Shown here in pieces: positions 7,307 to 15,637 of a stretch of DNA of 64,000 bases (position 1 is the first letter of the stretch; each line of letters starts with the position of its first letter). Under the pieces are notes generated by a model, which did no database searches, was not told the origin of the DNA, and saw only the letters and a program-made list of their open reading frames with translations. Origin of the DNA: CAYYFX01 sp964571855 (GTDB taxonomy: Bacteria > ARS69); contig CAZNDO010000002.1 in assembly GCA_964571855.1 (NCBI GenBank), positions 62,001-126,000 on the forward strand. The letters run 5' to 3'. A program made the translations under genes and the position numbers.

Positions 7307-8050
7307 ATGAGGACGCTCGGGATCGTCGCGCACAGCGCCGAGGGCGGCGCGCTCTGCTTCGTCACCGCGTGCCGCGAGGGCGCGGCGCGGCTCGGCCCGC
7401 ACATGCACCCGGACATCGTGCTCAGCGCCGTGCCCATGGCCCGCAGCATGGAGGGCTGGCAGACGGGGAACCACGCGGCCGTGGCCACCCATCTCGCCCG
7501 CGGCGTGGAGATGGTGGCCGCGGCGGGGGCGGACTTCTGGGTTTGTCCGGACAACACGGCGCACATCGTCCTCGAGACGATCGCCGCGGACCTGCCGATC
7601 CCGGGGCTGCACATCGCGGACGTCGTGTGCCGGGAGATCGCGGCCGGCGGGTGGCGCCGCGTGGGGCTCCTCGGCACGAAGTGGACGATGACGGGCCCGG
7701 TCTACGCGCGGGCCCTGGAACGGCGCGGTTGGGAGCGGCTCGTTCCCGGCGAGGCGGCGCGCGAGGCCCTGAACGCGGCAATCTTCGACGAGCTGTGCCA
7801 AGGGATCTTCACCGAGGGCACGACGCGCATCTTCCTGGACGAGATCGACGCGCTGCGCGCGCGCGGGGCGGACTGCGTCATCCTGGGGTGCACGGAGATC
7901 CCGCTGATCGTGACGCCGGAGAACTCGTCGCTCCCGGTGCTGGACTCCACGCGGCTGCTGGCGAGGCACGCGGTCGCGGAGGCGCTGCGGGAGCGGCCGC
8001 CGGCGATCCGATCGGGTTGGCTGGAGGAGCCGGCCGGCGCCCGCGCGTGA
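7307..8050 (+). CDS. Aspartate/glutamate racemase-family protein
   Basis: It has 247 residues and belongs to the PLP-independent amino-acid racemase fold (PF01177). It has the N-terminal GIVAHSAEGGALCF strand-loop, then WVCPDNTAH where the first catalytic cysteine is expected, and GCTEIPLIV holding the second. In classic members the first Cys is one or two residues before Asn; here it is three residues before (C-P-D-N-T), so it may be a subfamily with shifted geometry or a different substrate. The ATG at 7307 has GAGGAG upstream and fits the family N-terminus. It stands alone between the TPR gene and a converging outer-membrane operon. Confidence 0.82.
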   Translation: MRTLGIVAHSAEGGALCFVTACREGAARLGPHMHPDIVLSAVPMARSMEGWQTGNHAAVATHLARGVEMVAAAGADFWVCPDNTAHIVLETIAADLPIPGLHIADVVCREIAAGGWRRVGLLGTKWTMTGPVYARALERRGWERLVPGEAAREALNAAIFDELCQGIFTEGTTRIFLDEIDALRARGADCVILGCTEIPLIVTPENSSLPVLDSTRLLARHAVAEALRERPPAIRSGWLEEPAGARA

Positions 8051-8101
8051 GGGCGGGAGCGGACCGGAACACCCGGCCCGCCCCGCGCTCCCCGCCAGGT
8101 C

Positions 8102-9004
8102 CTACTTGAATCCCACGGACCCCATCACGGCGATCACGTTGTTGTGCGCGTCGCCGTTCGCGGTCTCCGCGGCGGCGTTGGACAGGCCGCGCGCATAGCG
8201 CAGCTCCACGCCGTACGTGTTCGCGCCGAGGTCGAAGTCCACGCCGGCGCCCACCACCATGCCGAGTTCGAAGGAGCTGACCTGGTCCTGGATGTCCACG
8301 TCCAGCTCCGTGCCCTGGCCTTCCAGCGTGGAGTTCGCGCCCACGTTGATGGCCATGGACGGCCCCAGGAAGAGGGAGGGCTGCGCGGTCCCGCCATTCA
8401 GGAGGCGCACCTTGGCGAGCACGGGCACGTCGATGTAGCTGACGTGCGTGGTGGCGGTGTAGCCGCCGGAGGTCTCCGAGTCGCCCTTCATCGAGTACAG
8501 CGCCTCGGCGCGCAGCGACAGGCGGCGGTTCAGCGGGATGCCCCACCACGCGCCCAGCGCGTAGCCCTTCAGCGAACCCTCGTCCTCCAGCTCCGCCGGA
8601 TCCGCCGAGAGGTTCGCCATGTTCATGCCGCCCTTGAGGCCGAACTGGTACGGGCGGCTCGGGCGCGGCGTGAGATCCGGCTGGATCTCCGAGCGGCTCT
8701 CCGCGTGGCCGCCGGCCGCGAGCGCGTCGCGCACCGCGGGGAACGCGCTGACGTCCATGGTGGGCGCCTTGTCCTTGTCCTTCTGCGCGTCGCGGACGAT
8801 CTGGTAGACGTTCGCGCGCGGGATCGCCACGAGGCCGCCGCCGTCGGTCTGCACCTCCACGACGCCGCCGGACTCGCTCACCACGGTCCCGCTCACGGAC
8901 TTGATCCCGGGGTTGCCGGGCTGCGAGTAGTACACGGTGTCGGCCGCGGCCGCGACCGGGAGGGCCAGCACCAGGGCGGCCAGCGCCAGGATGCGCGCGC
9001 TCAT
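8102..9004 (-). CDS. Outer-membrane beta-barrel protein (PorT-like)
   Basis: It has 300 residues with a signal peptide (MSARILALAALVLALPVAAAA). A short N-terminal domain of about 60 residues carries a GTVVSESGGVVEVQTDGG strand pair and an SV-rich motif. The rest is an eight-stranded-barrel-like sequence with alternating residues (FGLKGGMNMANLS, RLSLRAEALYSMKG, YIDVPVLAKVRLL, FELGMVVGAGVDFDL) and a terminal phenylalanine-lysine. This resembles OMP_b-brl_2/PorT-type proteins. The ATG overlaps the TGA of the upstream lipoprotein gene (ATGA), so the two are coupled and may act together at the outer membrane. No specific function is known. Confidence 0.8.
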   Translation of the reverse strand: MSARILALAALVLALPVAAAADTVYYSQPGNPGIKSVSGTVVSESGGVVEVQTDGGGLVAIPRANVYQIVRDAQKDKDKAPTMDVSAFPAVRDALAAGGHAESRSEIQPDLTPRPSRPYQFGLKGGMNMANLSADPAELEDEGSLKGYALGAWWGIPLNRRLSLRAEALYSMKGDSETSGGYTATTHVSYIDVPVLAKVRLLNGGTAQPSLFLGPSMAINVGANSTLEGQGTELDVDIQDQVSSFELGMVVGAGVDFDLGANTYGVELRYARGLSNAAAETANGDAHNNVIAVMGSVGFK

Positions 9005-9954
9005 CGGAGCACCCCCGTCTTGGCGTCGAGGCCGGCGGGCACCGCCGTCTGCGGGACGGCCGGCGCCGGGTTCGGGCCGGTGGCCCGCGTGAACGTGGTG
9101 ATGAGATCGCCGCTTCCGAAGCCGCCGTGGTCGCCGCTGCCGGTGAACGTGCCGTGGTGGATCGTGACGTCGCCGCCGTTGTTCACGAGCACGGTGTAGC
9201 GCGTGGCGGAGGCGCTGCAGTTGCTCCAGTAGTCCAGACGGACCGTGTACGTGCCGTGGGGCGCCGTGCCGGTGGCCCAGGTGATGTTCTCGTTGCGCAC
9301 GTTGTCGCCGGCGCAGGCCGCGTTCGAGTCCAGATCCAGCTGGCCGCCGCTGGGGGACTCGCGGTCCGCCCAGTAGATCTCGTGGCCCGAGGGATCCACG
9401 ACGTGCAGGTCCACGTCCGCGCTCGTGTCCCACGTGGCGGTGACCTGGATGTCGCCCGTGCCCACGAGGATCGCGCCGAAGGACTTCGTGGCCAACGTGC
9501 CCACGCGGCCCTCCGCATCCTCGGCGGAGAAGTACAGGTCGAAGTTCCCCTCGGGCAGCACCTGCGGGAACGTGAGCAGCAGCTCGGCCAGGTTGGTGGC
9601 GGCGGGGAGGACGATCTCGAAGAAGCCGCTCACCGGGACGAACAGGCGCGACACCGGCGTGCTGCGGGCCACGTACAACTTCGTGAACGGCGTGGGCGAC
9701 GTCACGGTGAGCGTGGCCGTGCCGCCGTTCACGATCGTGAGATGGCCGGTGACGGTGAGCTCGGGCCCGCCGTCGGTGGGGCGCGGGATGGGCGCGGTCT
9801 GCAGCTCGCCCGGCGTGTCCTCCACGGACACGGACGAGACGTACGCGGCCACGGTCTGGGCGTCCTCCCCGGAGGGCGACGCGGGGTCATCGCTGCAGGC
9901 GCCCGCGAGGAGCGCCACGGCGACCACGGCGATCAGTTTCGGGAACTCACGCAT
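9001..9954 (-). CDS. Lipoprotein with a YfaP/DUF2135-like domain
   Basis: It has 317 residues. I chose the ATG at 9954 because it gives a lipoprotein signal (MREFPKLIAVVAVALLAGAC) and has GGGGG upstream; the longer frame has no signal. The middle is an immunoglobulin-like beta-sandwich region (about 50-190). The C-terminal half has DVDLHVVDPSGHEIYW, GGQLDLDSNAAC and NENITW, the pattern of DUF2135/YfaP proteins, which may bind ions through the D-x-D-x-H and D-x-D-S-N motifs. It is probably anchored in the outer or inner membrane facing the periplasm. It is coupled to the barrel gene behind it. Confidence 0.78.
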   Translation of the reverse strand: MREFPKLIAVVAVALLAGACSDDPASPSGEDAQTVAAYVSSVSVEDTPGELQTAPIPRPTDGGPELTVTGHLTIVNGGTATLTVTSPTPFTKLYVARSTPVSRLFVPVSGFFEIVLPAATNLAELLLTFPQVLPEGNFDLYFSAEDAEGRVGTLATKSFGAILVGTGDIQVTATWDTSADVDLHVVDPSGHEIYWADRESPSGGQLDLDSNAACAGDNVRNENITWATGTAPHGTYTVRLDYWSNCSASATRYTVLVNNGGDVTIHHGTFTGSGDHGGFGSGDLITTFTRATGPNPAPAVPQTAVPAGLDAKTGVLR

Positions 9955-10181
9955 CACGCATCCCCCCGGCGAGGCGGTCTGGGTCCTGGGCTTTCCGATC
10001 TGGTTTCGGCCGGGCCCGGGGGAGGCTTGAGGCGGGACGGGAGCGCCGCTGCGCGGCAATCGCGGTGAGGCAGGTGCCCTGACGACCGTCATGCCGGCGG
10101 GCCGCATCCGTCATGGACCTGAGCAGACCGTCCCCGCAAGCTGACCCTGCCGCGTCGCCCGCACTGTGTGGAGGTGTGCCG

Positions 10182-10892
10182 ATGCGCCCGTTCCTCCTCG
10201 GTCTGGCCGCGCTCGCGGCCCTTCTGGTTCCGGCCGATCCCGCCGCGGCCGACTGGTCCGACCCCGACGGCGCGAACATGCTCGTTCCGCAGCACCCCGA
10301 TCCCCAGGGATGGGATGTGGAACTCTTCCGGCACGAGCTTGCCGACGACTGGCAGGCCGTGCTGTCGCAGCCGATCACCGAGGTCCACTTCTGGACGTCG
10401 TGGTACGGCGACGCGGTCGGGATCCCCGAGATCATCCAGGTCCGCTTCTACGCCGACGCGGGCGGAACGCCCGGGAACCTGCTCTGGTCCCGGGTCTTCG
10501 CGCACACGGAGGTCACGACCGTCAGCCCGGCGGGCTCGGGGCTGCAGGGGTGGTACGTCCCCGAGGCGCCGCAGTGGATCCCCGGCGACCACATGCTGTA
10601 CCAGCAGATCAACATCACGGGGATCACGGAGCCGTTCACGCCCGCGGCCGGGACGGTCTACTGGTTGAGCCTCCTCGTGGACTGGAGCGGGATCCAGGCG
10701 CCCATCGGCTGGAAGACGTCGCTGGACACGTTCGGCGCGTGCGCCGTGTGGGACCACTGGTACCTGCCGGGCTGGGCGCCGCTCACGGATCCCGCGGGCT
10801 TGCCGCTGCAGCTGGCGTTCGTCGTGGGGCCGGGGCAGCCGGTGGCAACCGAGGCGCCCACGTGGGCGGGGATCAAGGCGCTGTACCGGTAG
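10182..10892 (+). CDS. Secreted protein, DUF7901-like, function unknown
   Basis: It has 236 residues with an export signal (MRPFLLGLAALAALLVPADP, cut near AAADW). The mature part has HPDPQGWDV, LADDW, ITEVHFWTSWYGD, FYADAGGTPGNLLW and YWLSLLVDW, a pattern I recall from secreted planctomycete and FCB proteins grouped as DUF7901. It is probably a single beta-sandwich. It ends in TWAGIKALYR, a short tail recurring in such proteins. The start at 10182 is chosen for GGAGGTG upstream and the signal peptide. It converges on the glutamine-synthetase-like gene. Confidence 0.65.
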   Translation: MRPFLLGLAALAALLVPADPAAADWSDPDGANMLVPQHPDPQGWDVELFRHELADDWQAVLSQPITEVHFWTSWYGDAVGIPEIIQVRFYADAGGTPGNLLWSRVFAHTEVTTVSPAGSGLQGWYVPEAPQWIPGDHMLYQQINITGITEPFTPAAGTVYWLSLLVDWSGIQAPIGWKTSLDTFGACAVWDHWYLPGWAPLTDPAGLPLQLAFVVGPGQPVATEAPTWAGIKALYR

Positions 10893-10923
10893 GGCGCGCG
10901 CCGCGCGTCAGCGCGCGGGCGCC
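10893..10923. terminator. Hairpin between converging genes
   Basis: GGCGC (10893-10897) pairs with GCGCC (10919-10923), and CCGCGC (10901-10906) pairs with GCGCGG (10913-10918), with one bulge. The TCA complement of the minus-strand gene's stop lies in the loop. It is placed to end transcription from both sides. Confidence 0.45.
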
Positions 10924-12284
10924 GCCAGGAGCGCGTCCAGCATGGACGCCGGGAAGACGCCGCCGGCCTCCAGCGCGCCGCGCGCGGTGGCCAGCGCCGC
11001 CCGGACCTCCGTGGCGTCCCGCGGGATGGGAACCGATCCGCCCGAGGACGACGCGGTGCTCTCCAGCAGCGCGTCCAGGTCCGGCATCCCGCGCGCGAAC
11101 GCGACCGCCTGCGCGGCCGCCGCGAGCAGCAGGTGCGGGTGCGCCGACCCGTCCGGGAGGCGCATCTCGATCGTGGGCGCCGCCGTGGGCTCGCCGCCCT
11201 TCGACGCCGGCACGAGCGGGATGCGCACGAGGGCGGTCCGGTCGCGCTCGCCCCAGCTCAGCTTGTTCGGCGCCTCCTTCGCCTGGCCCAGCCGGAGGAA
11301 CGACACGTCCGTGCGGTTGCCGAACGCCATCATGGCGCCGCTGAGCTGCACGAACCCGCCGATGAGCCAGCGCGACGCGTCCGCCAGCGTGCCGTCGGCG
11401 CCGCGCAGCGGGAGGCGCGCGCCGTCCCGCCGCGGCGAGAAGTGGAAGTGCAGTCCCGTGCCCGGATGTCCCGCGCTCACCATGGGCTCGAAGCTGACGC
11501 GCATGCCCTCGCGGTGCGCGAGGTTCCGCATGACCCACCGGGCCAGCACCACCGCGTCCGCGGCGCGGGGGAGCGGCGCGAGCGACAGCTCGATCTCGTG
11601 CTGCTCCCACAGCACCCCGTTCCCTTCGTCCGCCGGGATGTGGCCCACCTCGCTGTGCGCGTACTTCGCGCCGATGCCCATGTCCGCGAGCGCCACGAGC
11701 GCGCGCCGCCGCAGCGCCTCGCCGCGCACGAACGGCGCCGTGGCGTGGTACCCGCGGTCGCCCTCGCGGGGCGAGTCGTCGTCCCCCGCGCGGCAGCCGA
11801 GGAAGTACTCCAGCTCGCCGAGCGCGTGCAGCTCCAGGTCCGCCTCGCGCGCGAGCCGCTCCGCCGCGGCCGCCACGATCACCGCCGGGGATTGCGGCAG
11901 GGGAACGCCGCGACCGTCCTCGTGCGCGCACAGCACGGCGAGCGTGGGGTGGGGCGCGAAGGGGTCGAGGAACGCCGTGCCGGGCCGCGGGACGAGCACG
12001 ACGTCCGAGCGTCCGGGCGGGATGCCGGGGAACAGGCTGGAGCCGTCCGCGCGCTCCCCGCCCTCCAGGATGGCGCGGGCGTGGAGGCGGTCCTCCGGGG
12101 CGAAGTCCAGGGCCTTCAGCTCCCCGTCGCCGCCCACGTGCAGGAGGGAGATCAGGCGGATGCCGTCCTCCTCCACGAGGGTCGCCAGGTCCCCGGCGCT
12201 CCAGGTGGCCGCCGGGCGGCCGAGGCGGCGTTCGATGCGACCCGCGGGGAACGTGGACGGAGCGGAGAGGACCGGGGTGGTCAT
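10908..12284 (-). CDS. Glutamine synthetase-family protein
   Basis: It has 458 residues, close to GS type I length. An N-terminal beta-grasp-like part (about 1-100) is followed by the catalytic domain with ELEYFLG, a GHPGTGLHFHFS metal/nucleotide motif (canonical GSGMHxHxS), SWGERDRTALVRIP (canonical SWGxxNRSAxIRxP) and IEMRLPDGSAHPHL (canonical RxPDxSANPYL). All catalytic blocks are recognisable but divergent, so the substrate may be another amine or amino acid rather than ammonia, as in GlnA-like gamma-glutamyl ligases. There is no adenylylation-tyrosine context that I can identify. The ATG at 12284 has GGAGGGA upstream. Confidence 0.85.
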   Translation of the reverse strand: MTTPVLSAPSTFPAGRIERRLGRPAATWSAGDLATLVEEDGIRLISLLHVGGDGELKALDFAPEDRLHARAILEGGERADGSSLFPGIPPGRSDVVLVPRPGTAFLDPFAPHPTLAVLCAHEDGRGVPLPQSPAVIVAAAAERLAREADLELHALGELEYFLGCRAGDDDSPREGDRGYHATAPFVRGEALRRRALVALADMGIGAKYAHSEVGHIPADEGNGVLWEQHEIELSLAPLPRAADAVVLARWVMRNLAHREGMRVSFEPMVSAGHPGTGLHFHFSPRRDGARLPLRGADGTLADASRWLIGGFVQLSGAMMAFGNRTDVSFLRLGQAKEAPNKLSWGERDRTALVRIPLVPASKGGEPTAAPTIEMRLPDGSAHPHLLLAAAAQAVAFARGMPDLDALLESTASSSGGSVPIPRDATEVRAALATARGALEAGGVFPASMLDALLAAPAR

Positions 12285-12429
12285 GGGAGTCCCTCCCCCG
12301 GGCGCCGGGGTCGGATGGGGTGGACCGCCTCGATCCGGCGGCCCTCCAGGATGGGGCGCGAAGGGACTCCGGACAAGGCACCCCGGGTGACCGTCCCCCG
12401 GGGTGCCTTGCCGACGCGCCGGCCGCGCG

Positions 12430-15426
12430 TTACCGGACGAGCAGGAGCTTCCGGGACTGCGCGAAGCCCGCCGCCTCCATCCGGCAGAAGTACACCCCGC
12501 CCGCGAGGCCCGCGGCATCCCAGGGGATGCGATGGAGCCCGGCGGGGATCTCCCCGTCCACGAGGCGCGTGACCTCCCGGCCGCGCACGTCGAAGACGCG
12601 CACGCGCACCGGACCGGGACGCGGCACCGCGAGCTCCAGCGTGGTGGAGCGCCCGAACGGGTTCGGCCCGAGGCTGGCGAACGCGAACTCCTTGGGGATC
12701 GGGGCGGGCATCGTCACGACGCCGGTGGCGCCGTAGAAGCCCGACGAGATCTCGTAGACGCCGGTGTGCGACGCGCTGCCGCTGATCACCTGCACGCGGA
12801 ACGGCGCGTCCTGGGCGGAGACCTCGCAGGTGCGATCCCACCAGGCCCACCCGCAGCCGCCGGCGGTCTGGCCGCTGCCGTCGATCAGGCGCCACTGGGG
12901 ATCGAGCGCGCCGGGCGCCGCCGTCAACGCCGTGACCGAGATGGGGAAGGCGTAGCCCGCACCGGCGCCGGCGGGGTACTCGGGCGGCAGTACGAGCGTG
13001 AAGAGGTCGCTGTCGATCGACGTCGTGATCGAGTCCGTCCGCGACGTCTCGCGCGGCAGCGGCATGCCCTCGCACGCGGTGGCCGCGGTCAGGCGCTGCA
13101 GGTGGATGCGATACGTACCGGTGGCGTCCTCGTTCGAGTCCAGGACCTGCACGAGGCAGGGGGAGTCCGCGGCCGTGAACGGACCGCGATCATCCCACAC
13201 GCCGCCGGCCCAACCCGCGAACTCCGTGCCGTCCGCGCGCAGCACGCGCCAGTAGGGATCGAAGGCGGGCGTGCCGGAGACCACGTTGACGGCGATCCAC
13301 AGGCGCTCGCCCTCCGCGACGTCGAAGCGGTAGAGGTCCGAGTCCATCCGGGTCTCCAGCGCGGCCACGAGCGTCGTGTCGCAGCCGAGGGGCACGGCAT
13401 CGCAGGCGTGCGCCGGCATCGCGCGCTGCAGGTGCACGAGGTAGGTCCCGGTTCCGTTCTCCCAGGAGTCGCGCACCTGGAAGGAGTACGGGCTGCCCGC
13501 GAGGTGCAGGGGACCGAAGTCGTAGCGTCCCGCGCCCACCCAGCCGGACACGTCCACGCCCGAGGCGTCCACGATGCGCCAGATCGGATCGAAGTCCGGC
13601 CCCGCGGCATCCGCCCGGAGCCCGACGTACACGCGCTCCCCCTCGGTCGCCGGGAACGTGAAGGTGTCCACGTCGATGCGGCTGTCGATGGCGGCGGCCC
13701 GGGTCGTGTCGCAACCGAACGGGACCGCGTCGCAGGCGGTGGCCGCGCCGAGCCGGTGCAGTCCCGCCTGGTACGTGCCGGTGCCGTCCTCGCTCCAGTC
13801 CCAGACGTCCAGCCGGTGCGGGTTGCCGGACGCGGACAGCGGCCCCACGTCGGCGCGGGCGTCCCCGCTTCGCGGCGTGACCGCCGCCCCCGACGCGTCG
13901 AGGATCCGCCAGCCCACGTTGAACTGCGGGGTTCCCTCCGTCTCGATGAGGCTCACGTAGAGACGATCGCCGTCGGTCACGTCGAAGGACAGGAGATCGC
14001 TGTCCAGCGGAGTGTCGATCGTCCGCGTCACGGGGATGTCGCACGGCAGGGGCACGTTCTCGCAGGCGACGGCCGCCGTGAGGCGCTGGACGCGCACGCG
14101 GTACGTTCCGGTGGCGGTCGCGCTGTAGTCGGCGACCTGGAGCGCGTACGTGCCGGTCGCCGGGAGCGGTCCGCGATCGTCCCGGGTGTGGGGCACCCAT
14201 CCCCCGACGGGAACGCCGGAGGCGTCGAGCAGACGCCATTGCGCCTCGAAGCCCGCGCCGGCCACCTCCCCGACCGTCACGTCCAGCATTTCGCCGGCCA
14301 CCGCGGTGAACGTCCACAGGTCGGAATCCACGGGCGACGCGATCGTCGCCGTGGCCGCGACGTCGCACGCCAGCGGCGCGGTGTCGCAGGCGGACGCGAG
14401 GGTCAGCCGCTGGAGGTGGACGACGTAGGTGCCGAGGGCCGCGCCGCTCCAGTCGATCACCTGGATGGAGTACGGGCTCCCGGACGCGGGCAGCGGGCCG
14501 TGGTCCTGCCACACGCCGTACGTCCAGCCCGTGGCGGGCGCGCCCGACGCGTCGAGCAGGCGCCACCCGGCGGTGAAGCCGGGGCCGGACTCCGTCCGGG
14601 CGCCGATCCACAACCGCTCGCCTTCCGCGCACGCGAACGTGAACAGATCGGAGTCCGTCGGGTCGGCGATCGTCGCCGTCAGCGGCGCATCGCACGGCAG
14701 GGCCACGGCGTCGCAGGCGGAGCCGGCGGTGAGCCGCTGCACGCGGACGCGGTAGGCGCCGGTGCGCACGCCGGAGGCGTCGAGCACCTGGATGCGGTAG
14801 GGGCTCCCGGCGGGAGCCAGCGGGCCGATATCGTCCCGGGAGGCGGAGGTCCATGCGCGGACCTCGGCGCCGGAGGCGTCGAGCACGCGCCAGTGCGCGT
14901 CGAATCCCTCGCCGGAGACCTCGGGCACGCTCACGAAGAGGCGCTCGGTCGCGGTCACGGGGAACGAGAAGAGGTCGTTGTCGACGGCGGAAGGGATGGT
15001 CGCGTCGACGGGCACGTCGCAGCCCAGGGCGACGTTGTCGCACGCGGCGGCGCCGAGGGTCAACCGCTGGAGGTGGAGCCGGTAGCTGCCGGTCGCATTG
15101 GAGCCCCAGTCGAAGACCTCGATCCAGTGCGTGCCCGCGGCGAGCGGGCCCGTGTCGCCGCGATGCCCGTTCGCGTAGACGACCTCGGTGCCCGACGAGT
15201 CCAGCACGCGCCAGTGGGGCTCGAAGCCCGGCGTGCCGCTGACCTCGAGGATCGTGATGTAGAAGCGGTCCCCGGCCGAGACGGAGAACGTGAGCGTGTC
15301 CCGGTCGGCGGGAGTGACGAGGTCGTCGCTCCGCGGCTGGTCGCACGGCATGGGGTACATGCCGTCGGCGGTTGCGGCCGACACCCACACTGCGAGCAGG
15401 ATCCCGACGACTCCGGCAAGTCTCAT
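12430..15426 (-). CDS. Secreted protein with seven tandem PPC-like domains and a FlgD/T9SS-like C-terminal domain
   Basis: It has 998 residues with a signal peptide (MRLAGVVGILLAVWVSAATA) and GGAGGTC before the ATG. Residues 29-791 are seven consecutive 108-110-residue units, each running from D-x-D-x-F/L-x-F through G-E-R-L-W/Y-[IV], W-R-[VIL]-[LV]-D-A-S-G, G-P-L, P-Y-x-[IFL]-Q-V and G-T-Y-x-V-x-[VL]-Q-R to A-C-[DE]-x-x-P-L-x-C. This resembles bacterial pre-peptidase C-terminal (PPC) domains. An eighth degenerate unit follows. The last 90 residues (GPNPFGRSTTLELAVP, VRVRVFDVRGREV, GGVYFCRMEA, RKLLLVR) form a FlgD-like/type IX sorting domain. It is probably surface-attached or secreted, and the repeats may bind partners or substrate. 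Confidence 0.88.
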   Translation of the reverse strand: MRLAGVVGILLAVWVSAATADGMYPMPCDQPRSDDLVTPADRDTLTFSVSAGDRFYITILEVSGTPGFEPHWRVLDSSGTEVVYANGHRGDTGPLAAGTHWIEVFDWGSNATGSYRLHLQRLTLGAAACDNVALGCDVPVDATIPSAVDNDLFSFPVTATERLFVSVPEVSGEGFDAHWRVLDASGAEVRAWTSASRDDIGPLAPAGSPYRIQVLDASGVRTGAYRVRVQRLTAGSACDAVALPCDAPLTATIADPTDSDLFTFACAEGERLWIGARTESGPGFTAGWRLLDASGAPATGWTYGVWQDHGPLPASGSPYSIQVIDWSGAALGTYVVHLQRLTLASACDTAPLACDVAATATIASPVDSDLWTFTAVAGEMLDVTVGEVAGAGFEAQWRLLDASGVPVGGWVPHTRDDRGPLPATGTYALQVADYSATATGTYRVRVQRLTAAVACENVPLPCDIPVTRTIDTPLDSDLLSFDVTDGDRLYVSLIETEGTPQFNVGWRILDASGAAVTPRSGDARADVGPLSASGNPHRLDVWDWSEDGTGTYQAGLHRLGAATACDAVPFGCDTTRAAAIDSRIDVDTFTFPATEGERVYVGLRADAAGPDFDPIWRIVDASGVDVSGWVGAGRYDFGPLHLAGSPYSFQVRDSWENGTGTYLVHLQRAMPAHACDAVPLGCDTTLVAALETRMDSDLYRFDVAEGERLWIAVNVVSGTPAFDPYWRVLRADGTEFAGWAGGVWDDRGPFTAADSPCLVQVLDSNEDATGTYRIHLQRLTAATACEGMPLPRETSRTDSITTSIDSDLFTLVLPPEYPAGAGAGYAFPISVTALTAAPGALDPQWRLIDGSGQTAGGCGWAWWDRTCEVSAQDAPFRVQVISGSASHTGVYEISSGFYGATGVVTMPAPIPKEFAFASLGPNPFGRSTTLELAVPRPGPVRVRVFDVRGREVTRLVDGEIPAGLHRIPWDAAGLAGGVYFCRMEAAGFAQSRKLLLVR
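13054..15342 (-). repeat. Seven tandem coding repeats of about 327 bp
   Basis: The units encode 108, 109, 109, 108, 110, 110 and 109 residues in order. Each is closed by a C-x6/7-C pair (for example ACDAVALPC). The units are diverged in sequence but uniform in length, so the array is old and the length appears constrained. Confidence 0.85.
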
Positions 15427-15637
15427 GATCCGACCTCCGTAACCGGCCGCGGCGGAGCGCGGCCGTTGCGGGGGCGGACGGACGATAGGGGACGCGGGCG
15501 GGGAGTTCCAGCGCCATCCGGACGCCGCGCCCGGCGGAACCGCGTGCGGTCGATCCGGCGCACCGTTCCCGCGATGAGCGGGGGCGGCAGACCGCCGCCT
15601 TCTGGGCTACACTCCCCGACCGCACTCCGGAGGACCC

